This document shows positions 36,247 through 45,457 of a stretch of DNA of 64,000 bases, piece after piece. The DNA is taken from contig JAUXRX010000004.1 of assembly GCA_030681645.1 (NCBI GenBank), positions 1 through 64,000 of the forward strand. The letters are read 5' to 3'. The position numbers were made by a program, and so were the translations under genes. Below the pieces are notes generated by a model. That model did no database searches, was not told the origin of the DNA, and saw only the letters and a program-made list of their open reading frames with translations. Position 1 is the first letter of the stretch; every line of letters starts with the position of its first letter. This stretch comes from Archangium sp. (GTDB taxonomy: Bacteria > Myxococcota > Myxococcia > Myxococcales > Myxococcaceae).

Positions 36247-39200
36247 GTGGCTGCTCTACCGCGCACCGTTGGTGCTGTGATGCTTCTCGCCCTCGCTTCG
36301 TGCAGCTCTCCCACTGGCGTCGACGCTGGGAGTGAGCAGCTCCAGTCAGTCGCTCCCGTTGCCGTCGCACCCACACCTCCTCCCACGCCTGCCGAGCCGC
36401 CGCCTCCTCCGAAGCTGAGCTTCAGCGCCCTCGACTGCGAACGCCCCGACTGCGTCATCAGCCTCAGCTTCAGCCACCCCGTCGTTGACGAGGACCAACT
36501 CGACTCGGCGCCCGCTCCCGACGTCAGCTTCCGCCCGAAGCTGCGCGGCAAGTTCCACTGGACCTCGACGACCGAGCTCGCCTTCACGCCGTCCGCTCCG
36601 CTCACCGCCGGCGTCGGGCTGATCATCACCGTCAAGGATGCTCGCGCGACGGACGGCAGCGTGCTCCCGCTCGACGAGCAGAGCGCCACCATCGGCGTGT
36701 CCGAGTTGATGATCGCCGGCAAGGTCGTCGAGTGGCCCGTGCTCGCCGGCTTCCCCCGCCTGGTCACGCCGCTCACCGATGGCGACGCGTTCGGCGCCTC
36801 GGGCCTGATGCTCGTGTTCGATCAATCCGTCGACCCCAACGCGCTCAAGAAGAAGCTCGAGGTCGTCGACGCGTCCGACGGGAAGAAGCTCGCCTTCACC
36901 GTCGACCGCCCCGACACCACCGCGCCCATGTACGACGCGGAGCTCGATCTCTCCCTCGTCGCGCGCCTCCACGTGCCGAAGCTCATCGACGGCCAGACCA
37001 TCAGGGTCACCGTCCCCAGCTGGGAGCCGGGCGGCAAGCGCCCCATCGCCACCAGCGACACCCGCTCGTTCACCGCCCGCACGAACTTCGACCTCACGCA
37101 CGCGTCGGGGGAGATCGACCTGCAGCGCCTCCCGCTCGCCGCGACGCTCGACTTCACCGCCACCACGCCCATCGACCACCAGGACCTGCAGCGCGCGCTC
37201 ACCATCGAGCCGAAGCCCCGCGACGTCAGCGTCTCCGGCTGGAGCGAGCGCGCCACGCTGAGCATGACCCTCGACCCCGGGGTGAACTACCGCCTGCTCG
37301 TCGACGGCGCGAAGGACGTGTACGGCAATCGCAGCAAGCGCATCTCGCTGCGCCTGCGCGCGCAGGACCTCGAGCCGCAGATCTTCGCGCCGGCCGTGGG
37401 CGTGATGGTGGAACGCGGCGCGCCGCGCTTCCCCGTGCGGGTCGTCAACAGCGGGCCGCTCACCGCGACCGTCTATCGCGCAGACCTCACCCACTTCCTC
37501 TCGCCCCTCGAAGAGACGAGCTGCACCGGCGAGCCCATCGCCACCCGCAAGGTGCCGGTGAAGTTCGCGGTGAACGAGACCGGCGTGGTCGACGTGCCGC
37601 TCGCCGGCCTCAAGGGCTTCCTCTGCGTCGACGTCTCGGGTGAAGGCCGCGGCTCCGAGAAGGTCGCGCGCACCGCGTTCGCGCACGTGCAGTCGTCAGA
37701 CGTGTCGGCCACCGTGAAGCTCCTCGAAGGCGGAGTGCTGGTGTGGGCCACGCACCTGTCCGACGCGAAGCCCATCGCGAAGGCGAAGGTCGAGCTGCTC
37801 GGCCGCGACGGCCGCTCGCTCAAGAAGGGCACCACCGACGACGACGGCCTGGTGCGCCTCTCGTTCACCGGCGTGGCCATCGACGAAGGCGAAGAGCTGG
37901 TGGTGGTGGTGAGCGAGAAGAACGACGTCGCGGTGACCGCGCTGTCCGAGCAGACGCTGAGCCACGCGTGGCAGTTCGGCCTGCCCGAGCAGACCGGCGC
38001 GGCGCGACTCGACGCGGTGCTCTTCACCGAGCGCGGCGTGTACCGCCCCGGTGAGACCGTGCACGTGAAGGCGATTCTCCCTTCGGCGGGCGCGGCCCAG
38101 CTGCGCATCACCGACTCCCGCGGCCAGGCGGTGCTCGACAAGAAGCTGCAGGTCGACGCGCTCGGCGGCGGCGACCTGGACTTGAAGCTCAACGAGAAGG
38201 CCGCGGTCGGCGGCTACAGCGTGCGGCTCACCCGCGACGGGCGGTCCACCACGCGCAACTTCCAGGTGCAGGAGTACCGCGTGCCCACCTTCGAGGTGAA
38301 GCTGAGCAGCGCGGAGAAGTGGTCTTCGGGCCCGGCCAGCGCGCTGGTCGACGCGAAGTACTTCCACGGCACCGCGATGGCCGGCCGCGACCTGAAGTGG
38401 ACGCTCTATGGCGAGCCCGAGACGTTCGCGCCCGCTGCGTTCCCCGGGTACGTGTTCACGCCCAGCACCACCGAGCGCACCGCAGAGCTCGCGCAGGGTG
38501 AGGGCAAGCTCGACGGCAGCGGCAAGGCAAAGCTCGAGTTCAACGCGAGCGCCTCCACGGGTCCGGTGCGTCACGTGCTCGAGGCGTCGGTCACCGACGT
38601 CGATCGCCAGGTGTGGACCGGCCGGCTCGCCCGCGTGGTGCACCCCACCGACCTCTACGTGGGCATCCGCCCACCCACGCGCGGCGTGCTCTCGGCGAAG
38701 GACATCCTCGAGGTGCCGGTGGTGGTGGTCACCACCGACCAGGCCCCGCGCGCAGGGGTGGAGGTCGACGTGGTGCTCGAGCAGGTCGAGTACGCCAGCA
38801 GCACCCGGCTCCTCGCGGGCCGCGGCACGGGCTGGGTCTCGAGCGAGCGCGACAACGTGCGCTCGGCGAAGGAGGTCGACCGCTGCCGCGTCGTCAGCAC
38901 GCTGCAGGCGCAGACCTGCAAGGTCACCCTGCCCGCTCCCGGCAGCTACCGGGTGGTGGCCACCGCGCGCGCTGGTGCGCGGTCTCCGCAGACGTCGTTC
39001 ACCGTGAGCGCCGCGGGTGACGGCGTGGTGGCCTGGCCCCGCTTCGATCGCGAGCGCATCGACGTGGTGGCTGATCAGAAGCGCTACGCCGTGGGCGACA
39101 CCGCGCGGCTGGTGGTGCAGACCCCGTTCGTCTCGGCGCAGGGCCTGCTCACCGTCGAAACAGGCGGGGTGCTCACCCAGCGGCGGTTCGAGATCTCGAA

Positions 39201-41826
39201 GGACACCCCTGCGCTCGAGGTGCCCATCACCGAGGCGATGGTGCCCAACGCGTTCGTGTCGGTGGTGCTGCTGCGCGGGCGCGTGCACGACGAGAAGGAC
39301 GCCGCGGGCTACGAGACGGGCGCGCCGGCGTTCCGCCTCGGCTACGCGCGGCTCGACGTCGACCCGGGAGCGCAGCGCCTCTCGGTGAAGGTCGGCTCGT
39401 CCGAGACGGTGGCGAAGCCCGGCAGCGTGGTGCAGCTCGAGGTGAAGGTGGCCGACGCGAAGGGCGCTCCCACGCAGGGCGCGGTGGCGATCGCCGTGGT
39501 GGACGAGGCGGTGCTCGGGCTGACCGCGCATCCGACTCCCGACCCGGTGAAGGAGCTCTACGCCGCGCGCTCGCTCGCCGTGCGCACGGCCGACGGAAGA
39601 CTCGACCTGGTGCACTCGCGGCGCAGCCGGCAGGAAGCGCTCTTCCCCGGCGGCGACGGCGAGGACTCCGAGACGTTCCACAAGATCCTCACCGGAGACC
39701 TGCGGCACCTCTTCAAGTCCACCGCGTACTGGAACCCGAGCGTCGCGGTGGGCCCCGACGGCATCGCGCGCGTCAGCGTCACCCTGCCCGACAACCTCAC
39801 CACCTTCCGCGTGATGGCGATCGGCTTCGACGGCCACGGCCGCGCCGGTAGCGGTGACCTGAAGATCATCGTGCGCAAGGCGCTCATGGTGCAGCCGGTG
39901 CTGCCGCGCTTCCTCTACCCGGGCGACACGCTCACCGTCGAGGCGCTCGCGTTCAACGGCACCTCGAAGCCAGGCGAGCTGAGCTTGAGCGCGATGTCGC
40001 TCGAGGGCCTCGAGCCGCTCCCGGGCGCGAAGCTGGTGCAGACGAACACCGTGCAGGGCGGCGCCTCGGTCAAGGTCGGCATTCCAGTGCGCGTGACCGG
40101 GCGCGGCAAGATCAACGTGCGCTGGGCCGCCACGCTCGGCAGGGACACCGACGAGGTGCAGGTGACGGTGCCCATCCTCGACGCAGGCGCGAAGCGGGTG
40201 GTGGTGGCCTCGAAGCAGTTCTCTTCGACCAGCGGCGAGGTGCTGGTGCCCCTGCCCATGGGCCGCCTGCCCGGCAGCACCGAAGTGGAGGTGATGGTGT
40301 CCAGCTCGTCGCTGTCCGAGCTGAAGGACTCGGTGCAGTACCTGATGGAGTACCCCAACGGCTGCATCGAGCAGACCACCTCGACCGCGTACCCGCTGGT
40401 GGTGCTCAAGGACCTGCTGCCGGAGATCGGCGTGACGGTGAACGAGGCCGACCTGAAGAAGTTCTCGGAGGCCGGCGTGAAGCGGCTGCTCTCGTTCCAG
40501 ACCACGGCGGGCGGGCTCGCCTACTGGCCCGGCAGCGACACCCCGCACATCTTCGGCACCACCTTCGGGCTCACCGCGCTCATCGAGGCGAAGAAGCGCG
40601 GCTACGCGGTGCCCGACGAGGCGATGAACCGCGCGGCGAAGTACCTGGAAGCGGCGCTCAAGCAGGGGCAGATCACCGAAGAGATGCCGCACGCCGGCAT
40701 GCCCGACGGCGACACCCGCGCGCTGGTGGTGCTCACCCTCAACCGCCTGGGCAAGCCGCAGCCGAGCTACGTGTCTACGCTGTGGACCGAGCGCGCGAAG
40801 TTGTCTGCCTTTGGCGTCGCGATGCTGGCGGTGACGGTGAGCGAGGGCGGCGGCGACAGGTCGCTGCTCGAGCCGATGCTGGCGCACGTGCAGGCCGAGT
40901 CGAAGAAGGACGAGGCCGAGGCGTGGTTCGAGGGCGCGCGCAAGGGCGGCTACTCGATGGACTCGCCGCTGCGCACGCACGCCGCGTCGCTGCTCGCGTT
41001 CGGCTCGGGTGGCACGAAGAGCGAGATGCCCGCCAAGCTGCTCACCGGCCTGCTCAAGCGGAAGGACGGCAGTGGCGGTTGGGGGAACACGCAGGAGAAC
41101 GTGTACGGCATCATGGGCATCGCCAAGCTCGCGGGTGGCTCGGGGCCGGCGCCGCAGGCGGAGCTCACCATCGGCGGCAAGCAGGTGGCGATGGAGAAGC
41201 TGGAGGCCGTGGGCAAGGGCAACCGGCGCTACTCGGTGCCGGGCGCGGGGGCGGGCGTGAAGGACTCCGAGGCGGGGACGGTTCGGGTGGGGCTCGACAA
41301 GCGCTCCGGTCCGCCCACGTTCCTCACCGTGCGCGCGCGGTACGAGGTGCCGCTCACCGGGGAGAACCGCGCTGCCTTCGCGCGTGGGTTCGAGGTGAAG
41401 CGCACCTACGAGACGCTCGAGGGCCGGTCGCTCGAGGGGAAGCCGATTCCGCTCGGCAGCGTGGTGCGGGTGCGGGTGAGCCTCTCGAGCCAGGAGAAGC
41501 GCAACTACGTGGCGGTCGACGACAAGCTGCCCGCGGGCCTCGAGCCGTTGAACGCGAGCCTGGCCACGACGGAGCGGCTCGAGCTGGGTGACGCGACGCC
41601 GACCACGGCGAAGGGGCTCGAGGTGTTGTCCTTCCAGGAGACGCGCGATCACCGCGTCGCGTTCTTCGCGGACGAGCTGCCCGCGGGCGAGTACCAGTGG
41701 GTGTACCTGGCGCGCGCCACCACGGCCGGGAAGTTCATCAGGCCGCCCGCCAGCGCCGAGGCGATGTACGAGCCGCAGGTGAGCGGGGCCACGTCGATCG
41801 AGGACGTGACGGTGGTGCCGCAGTGA
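36247..41826 (+). CDS. Bacterial alpha-2-macroglobulin lipoprotein (YfhM type)
   Basis: A 1,859-aa lipoprotein (lipobox LASC near residue 18). After a Pro-rich linker the chain is a series of macroglobulin-like beta domains. It carries the thioester motif CIEQ (C1373 to Q1376) in PNGCIEQTTS, then the helical thioester-domain repeats and a C-terminal receptor-binding-like beta domain. Bacterial A2Ms trap attacking proteases: bait cleavage exposes the thioester, which links the protease covalently. The GTG start with GGAGG five bases upstream is chosen because the lipoprotein signal follows. The downstream pbpC gene starts within its stop codon; this A2M-PBP1C pairing is known from E. coli, where PBP1C is thought to repair the cell wall while A2M protects the periplasm. 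Confidence 0.95.
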   Translation: MAALPRTVGAVMLLALASCSSPTGVDAGSEQLQSVAPVAVAPTPPPTPAEPPPPPKLSFSALDCERPDCVISLSFSHPVVDEDQLDSAPAPDVSFRPKLRGKFHWTSTTELAFTPSAPLTAGVGLIITVKDARATDGSVLPLDEQSATIGVSELMIAGKVVEWPVLAGFPRLVTPLTDGDAFGASGLMLVFDQSVDPNALKKKLEVVDASDGKKLAFTVDRPDTTAPMYDAELDLSLVARLHVPKLIDGQTIRVTVPSWEPGGKRPIATSDTRSFTARTNFDLTHASGEIDLQRLPLAATLDFTATTPIDHQDLQRALTIEPKPRDVSVSGWSERATLSMTLDPGVNYRLLVDGAKDVYGNRSKRISLRLRAQDLEPQIFAPAVGVMVERGAPRFPVRVVNSGPLTATVYRADLTHFLSPLEETSCTGEPIATRKVPVKFAVNETGVVDVPLAGLKGFLCVDVSGEGRGSEKVARTAFAHVQSSDVSATVKLLEGGVLVWATHLSDAKPIAKAKVELLGRDGRSLKKGTTDDDGLVRLSFTGVAIDEGEELVVVVSEKNDVAVTALSEQTLSHAWQFGLPEQTGAARLDAVLFTERGVYRPGETVHVKAILPSAGAAQLRITDSRGQAVLDKKLQVDALGGGDLDLKLNEKAAVGGYSVRLTRDGRSTTRNFQVQEYRVPTFEVKLSSAEKWSSGPASALVDAKYFHGTAMAGRDLKWTLYGEPETFAPAAFPGYVFTPSTTERTAELAQGEGKLDGSGKAKLEFNASASTGPVRHVLEASVTDVDRQVWTGRLARVVHPTDLYVGIRPPTRGVLSAKDILEVPVVVVTTDQAPRAGVEVDVVLEQVEYASSTRLLAGRGTGWVSSERDNVRSAKEVDRCRVVSTLQAQTCKVTLPAPGSYRVVATARAGARSPQTSFTVSAAGDGVVAWPRFDRERIDVVADQKRYAVGDTARLVVQTPFVSAQGLLTVETGGVLTQRRFEISKDTPALEVPITEAMVPNAFVSVVLLRGRVHDEKDAAGYETGAPAFRLGYARLDVDPGAQRLSVKVGSSETVAKPGSVVQLEVKVADAKGAPTQGAVAIAVVDEAVLGLTAHPTPDPVKELYAARSLAVRTADGRLDLVHSRRSRQEALFPGGDGEDSETFHKILTGDLRHLFKSTAYWNPSVAVGPDGIARVSVTLPDNLTTFRVMAIGFDGHGRAGSGDLKIIVRKALMVQPVLPRFLYPGDTLTVEALAFNGTSKPGELSLSAMSLEGLEPLPGAKLVQTNTVQGGASVKVGIPVRVTGRGKINVRWAATLGRDTDEVQVTVPILDAGAKRVVVASKQFSSTSGEVLVPLPMGRLPGSTEVEVMVSSSSLSELKDSVQYLMEYPNGCIEQTTSTAYPLVVLKDLLPEIGVTVNEADLKKFSEAGVKRLLSFQTTAGGLAYWPGSDTPHIFGTTFGLTALIEAKKRGYAVPDEAMNRAAKYLEAALKQGQITEEMPHAGMPDGDTRALVVLTLNRLGKPQPSYVSTLWTERAKLSAFGVAMLAVTVSEGGGDRSLLEPMLAHVQAESKKDEAEAWFEGARKGGYSMDSPLRTHAASLLAFGSGGTKSEMPAKLLTGLLKRKDGSGGWGNTQENVYGIMGIAKLAGGSGPAPQAELTIGGKQVAMEKLEAVGKGNRRYSVPGAGAGVKDSEAGTVRVGLDKRSGPPTFLTVRARYEVPLTGENRAAFARGFEVKRTYETLEGRSLEGKPIPLGSVVRVRVSLSSQEKRNYVAVDDKLPAGLEPLNASLATTERLELGDATPTTAKGLEVLSFQETRDHRVAFFADELPAGEYQWVYLARATTAGKFIRPPASAEAMYEPQVSGATSIEDVTVVPQ

Positions 41827-44234
41827 AGACAACGGTGAAAGCAAGGGTCGGGGAGAGGGCAAGACGTCTTCTCACCCTGCTCCTGCTCGCTGTCACACTC
41901 ATCGCCGGCCTCGAGCTCTGGATCCGAACCCACCCGTGGTCACGCGATGCCCTCACCACGCCGCCGCAATCGTTGCGAATGCTCGACCGCAACGGAGTCC
42001 TCCTGCGTGAATCCGTGAACGACGAAGGAGAGCGTTCCCGCTGGGTGCCACTCGCCGAGGTGAGCCCTGCGCTTCTCCAGGCAACCCTCGCAGCCGAGGA
42101 CGACCGCTTCCATTCCCACTCCGGAGTCGATCCAAAGTCCGTCGCGAGAGCCGTGGTGCAGGACCTCCGCGCCCGGCGCATCGTGTCCGGCGCCTCCACG
42201 CTCACCATGCAGCTCGCCCGCCGCCTCGAGCCGCACTCCCGCTCAGCCCTCGGGAAGCTCAAGGAGATGATCGACGCGCGCCGCATCGAGCTGACCCTCT
42301 CCAAGAACGAGATCCTCGAGCAGTACGTGAACCGCGTCCCCTACGGCGCGGGAGCCATCGGCATCGAGGCCGCCGCGCAGCGCTACTTCGGCAAGCCCGC
42401 CACGCACCTCTCGCTCGCCGAGGCCGCGATGCTCGCAGGCCTGCCCAAGGGCCCCACCGGCCTCAACCCGCTCAAGAACCCCGTCGGCGCGAAGGAGCGC
42501 CAGCAGTACGTGCTGGATCGACTGCTGATCACCGGCCGCGCCGGCGCCGAAGACATCGAGCGCGCGCGTCGCGAGCCGCTGAGCTTCGCGTCCCTGGAAG
42601 CGCCGAGCGCGATGCACTTCACCGAGTGGGTGCGTCTCTCCGACAACCCCGACCCGAAGACGACGCTCGACGCCGAACTCCAACGCGAGGTCGAGGACAT
42701 GGTGAGCGCGCACGTGGCCACGCTCTCGTCGCAGGGCGTGACGAACACGGCCGTGGTCGTGCTCGACAACGAGCGCTGCGAGGTGCTCTCGATGGTCGGC
42801 TCAGCCGACTACTGGCATCCGCGCGACGGCTCGGTGAACGGCGCGCTCGCGAAACGGCAGCCGGGCTCGACGCTCAAGCCCTTCACCTATGCGCTGGCCT
42901 ACGAGCAGGGACGCAGCCCCGCCTCAGTCGCCGCCGACGTCGAGACCCGCTACGGCGAGGTGGGGGGCGCGCTGTTCCAGCCGCAGAACTTCAGCCGCGA
43001 CTTCTCGGGGCCGGTGCTGTTTCACGAGGCGCTCGGCCGCAGCCTCAACGTGCCTGCGATTCGGGTGGCGGCGCTGTTCGGCACCGAGGAACTGCTCAGC
43101 ACCCTGCACCGGGCGGGGTTCGCTTCGCTCGACAAGCCGGCGTCGCACTATGGGCTCGGGCTGACGCTGGGAAATGGCGAGGTGACGCTGCTCGAGCTGG
43201 CCCAGGGCTACGCGATGTTCGCGCGCGGCGGCCGCTCGTGCACCGCGACGTCATCCCGGTCCCCGTTCGTCCCGAGCGAAGTCGAGGGAAGGGCGCCCAG
43301 GCTCGCAGGGAGTCGCCCCTCGACTTCGCTCGGGGTGAACGGTGCGGTCTTCTCACCGCAGACCGCATACCTGGTTACTTCCGCCCTCTCTGACGAGGCG
43401 ACCCGCATGCGCGCGTTCGGTCCCGGCAACGCGTTGATGCTGAGCTTCCCGGTGGCGGTGAAGACCGGCACCAGCACCAACTGGCGCGACAACTGGGCCG
43501 TTGGGTACACGCAGAAGTACACGGTCGCGGTGTGGGCGGGTGACTTCGACAACCGGCCGATGGACTCGCTGGCGGGCGCGAGCGGGGCGGGGCCCCTCTT
43601 CAACCGGGTGATGACGCGCGTCGCGCTCCGCGGCGGGCAGCCGAAGCCCGTGGCGTTCACCGCGCCGCCCGAGGTGGTGGAGGTCTCGGTGTGCGCCACC
43701 TCGGGTCAGCGCCCCACCGCCGACTGCCCCGAGCGGCGGGGGCTCTCGTTGCCGAAGGGCCAACTGCCCGCGCACGAGTGCGAGCACCACCGGCAGCTCC
43801 GCCTCGACGCGCGCAATGGACTGCTCGCGGGCGCCTCGTGTCCGCCGCAGTTCGTCACGCAGCGCGCGTTCGAGGTGCTGCCTTCGCAGTACGCGCAGTG
43901 GCAGTTGGAGCATCCACGGCGCGCCCCGCCCGCGCGGTACTCGCCGCTGTGTCCGCGCACGGGTCCGGCCGCGGGCGCGGTGGTCATCACCTGGCCCCGG
44001 CAGGGAGAGGTGTTCGTGATCGAGCCCGGGTACTCGCGGCGCACGCAGTCGGTGGCGCTCACCGCCGAGGCAGATCTCGGCCAGGCCGAGGTGCGGTGGT
44101 TGATGGACGGGCAGCAGGTCGCGATCGCGTCGATCGCCGAACGGCCGCTGTGGGCGCTCGCTCCCGGCAGGCACTCGCTCGAAGCCGAGGTGCGCGGGCG
44201 CAGGAGCGCGGCGGTCACGTTCGAGGTGCGCTGA
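41823..44234 (+). CDS. pbpC: Penicillin-binding protein 1C with in-frame repeat insertion
   Basis: An 803-aa bifunctional peptidoglycan synthase. TM anchor at about 15-32; glycosyltransferase domain with catalytic Glu E92 in AAEDDRFHSH and GASTLTMQLAR; transpeptidase domain with S349-x-x-K352 (GSTLKPF) and KTGTS (K547); and the C-terminal BiPBP_C beta domain (about 720-803). GTG start overlaps the A2M stop codon (GTGA). Residues about 481-508 (PFVPSEVEGRAPRLAGSRP onward) are encoded by a full 82-bp family A repeat inside the transpeptidase domain, between the SxN and KTG boxes; the frame stays open and all catalytic motifs are present. The first residues (RVGERARR) match a family B fragment at 41844-41862. 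Confidence 0.93.
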   Translation: MKTTVKARVGERARRLLTLLLLAVTLIAGLELWIRTHPWSRDALTTPPQSLRMLDRNGVLLRESVNDEGERSRWVPLAEVSPALLQATLAAEDDRFHSHSGVDPKSVARAVVQDLRARRIVSGASTLTMQLARRLEPHSRSALGKLKEMIDARRIELTLSKNEILEQYVNRVPYGAGAIGIEAAAQRYFGKPATHLSLAEAAMLAGLPKGPTGLNPLKNPVGAKERQQYVLDRLLITGRAGAEDIERARREPLSFASLEAPSAMHFTEWVRLSDNPDPKTTLDAELQREVEDMVSAHVATLSSQGVTNTAVVVLDNERCEVLSMVGSADYWHPRDGSVNGALAKRQPGSTLKPFTYALAYEQGRSPASVAADVETRYGEVGGALFQPQNFSRDFSGPVLFHEALGRSLNVPAIRVAALFGTEELLSTLHRAGFASLDKPASHYGLGLTLGNGEVTLLELAQGYAMFARGGRSCTATSSRSPFVPSEVEGRAPRLAGSRPSTSLGVNGAVFSPQTAYLVTSALSDEATRMRAFGPGNALMLSFPVAVKTGTSTNWRDNWAVGYTQKYTVAVWAGDFDNRPMDSLAGASGAGPLFNRVMTRVALRGGQPKPVAFTAPPEVVEVSVCATSGQRPTADCPERRGLSLPKGQLPAHECEHHRQLRLDARNGLLAGASCPPQFVTQRAFEVLPSQYAQWQLEHPRRAPPARYSPLCPRTGPAAGAVVITWPRQGEVFVIEPGYSRRTQSVALTAEADLGQAEVRWLMDGQQVAIASIAERPLWALAPGRHSLEAEVRGRRSAAVTFEVR
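41844..41862. repeat. Family B fragment at the start of pbpC
   Basis: The 19 bases gggtcggggagagggcaag match the end of family B copy B3 (gggtcggggagagggcgag) with one difference. They encode residues 8-14 of PBP1C. It is short, so chance is possible. Confidence 0.45.
43263..43344. repeat. Family A 82-bp repeat, copy A3, inside pbpC
   Basis: Full-length copy with compensating changes in both arms (gcgaagtcgag on the left, cgacttcgc on the right), so the stem is conserved. It is translated in frame. Confidence 0.92.
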
Positions 44235-44382
44235 TTCGTCGAGGGGCCTTCGGTTTCCCGTAGCGTTGCGGGGGAATCAGAAGGCCGGCGGCGCAGCACT
44301 CGATGAGGATGGTCTCGGTGGCGTGGTGCTGCTCGAGCCAGGCGCGGAAGTCGGCGGGCGTGGCGAAGAAGCGGGGCTTCAT
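44215..44382 (-). pseudogene. Remnant of a YdeI/OmpD-associated family gene
   Basis: A 55-codon frame starts MKPRFFATPADFRAWLEQHH, which is the typical N-terminus of YdeI/OmpD-associated proteins (usually about 190 aa). After about 25 residues similarity stops and the frame ends inside the 3' end of pbpC on the other strand. The ATG overlaps the stop codon of the AAA ATPase gene (ATGA), so the complete ancestor was probably co-translated with the ATPase. Deletion of the 3' part next to pbpC explains the structure. Confidence 0.65.
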
Positions 44383-45104
44383 CGGGCGGCTTCCTTGAAG
44401 AGCGCGGCGTAGGTCTTCCAGTGCGCGGTCGCTTCCTTCTTCGTTGGGTTCAGGGCTCCGCCGTCGAGGCTGATCAGGTGCGCGCCGTCGATGTTCATGA
44501 TCAGCGGCGAGTGCGTGGCGATGACGAACTGGAAGGTGTCGGTCGCGACGCGCGCGTTGATCAGCTTGACGAAGTCGACCTGCGCCATCGGGGAGAGGGC
44601 GGCTTCGGGTTCGTCGAAGAGGTAGAGGCCGGGGCGATCGTGGGATTGCAGGAGGGCTTTGACGCCCTCTCCATGCGAACGCTCTCGGATGCTCTTGCCT
44701 CCGTAGCGGGCATAGGGGTCTCCCCATTGGCGAAAATCGGGGTCCTTGTCCCGTGCCTCCAGCAGCCTCGCGAAGTCGGAGAGCGCTTCGGCGCGGAAGA
44801 AGTACTTGTTGCGCGGCTTGTTCTTCACGCGCGGTCTCATGAAGTGCGCAAGCCTGGGCGCACCGGTGCGCTCCGAGTCGGCCAGCTCTGTCCCTCCCCC
44901 GCCGTCCCACGGGAGGCCCATCAACTCCGCCAACGCCTCGACGATGGTCGACTTGCCGCTGCCGTTCTCTCCCACGAGGACGGTGACTCGATCGTCCAGC
45001 TTCAGGTTGAGCGTGCGCGCGAAGGGCAGCGTGAAGGGGTGGCCCGTCGCCTTCGCCGCTTGCTCTTCCACCACGTAGGCGCCGACGAGGTAGGGGATGG
45101 CCAT
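44379..45104 (-). CDS. AAA family ATPase (ABC-like, OLD/RecF-type head)
   Basis: A 241-aa ATPase head domain: Walker A GENGSGKST (K51), a Q-loop-like region, the signature-like SHGEGV, Walker B LYLFDEPEAALSP and an H-loop THSP. This is the compact AAA_15/AAA_21 type found in SMC-like or toxin/defence ATPases. No nuclease (TOPRIM) domain is attached. No clear ribosome-binding site precedes the ATG, and a GTG at about 45116 is possible. The gene lies between a YdeI-family remnant downstream and another coding remnant upstream, so any partner gene may have been lost. Confidence 0.85.
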   Translation of the reverse strand: MAIPYLVGAYVVEEQAAKATGHPFTLPFARTLNLKLDDRVTVLVGENGSGKSTIVEALAELMGLPWDGGGGTELADSERTGAPRLAHFMRPRVKNKPRNKYFFRAEALSDFARLLEARDKDPDFRQWGDPYARYGGKSIRERSHGEGVKALLQSHDRPGLYLFDEPEAALSPMAQVDFVKLINARVATDTFQFVIATHSPLIMNIDGAHLISLDGGALNPTKKEATAHWKTYAALFKEAAR

Positions 45105-45230
45105 CGCCGCCGGCACGTTATGGGAAGAGAGGCTCTGATGGGACGCGGGCTGTTGGGTCGCGATCCTCGCCTCAGACGGGCTTGCCCCTCGACCTCGCGC
45201 TCTTCGTACACCCGCTGAATCAAGCGATGA
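45105..45230. other. Intergenic region upstream of the AAA ATPase gene
   Basis: 126 bp with no recognised gene or motif; it must hold the ATPase promoter. Confidence 0.4.
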
Positions 45231-45440
45231 AGCCCCCTCGTCGTCTCGCGCCTGGCCTATTTCTTCATCTGCGCCCGCGTTGACCTCGACGGTCCCGACA
45301 AGCACACCCTGGAGACCCACGGCGCCAGGCGGCCCACCTACTTCCTCCGCACCGCCCGCACGAAACAGGACAAGTTCATCAGGCGCTGCAACCTGATCGT
45401 GCCGCCTGACCTCCTGCGCTTCTGGCCCGGGACCGGCTGA
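45231..45440 (+). pseudogene. 3' fragment of an unidentified gene
   Basis: A 69-codon frame opens right after a TGA and has no start codon in a sensible place, but its translation looks protein-like (VVSRLAYFFICARVDLDG, then THGARRPTYFLRTARTKQDK, ending DLLRFWPGTG). It ends 17 bp before the ankyrin gene. I take it as the 3' end of a gene whose beginning has been lost. The family is not recognised. Confidence 0.45.
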
Positions 45441-45457
45441 ACCCATAAACACACCGC

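Noticed and set aside
37696..41862. 1,388-aa minus-strand open frame across the A2M gene
   Set aside because: Antisense of an intact alpha-2-macroglobulin with thioester motif; His/Arg/Leu-rich with no domain.
44575..44600. ggggagaggg run in the AAA ATPase gene as a family B repeat
   Set aside because: It encodes the conserved Walker B downstream segment (AALSPMAQ) and has no palindromic partner, so the match is by chance.
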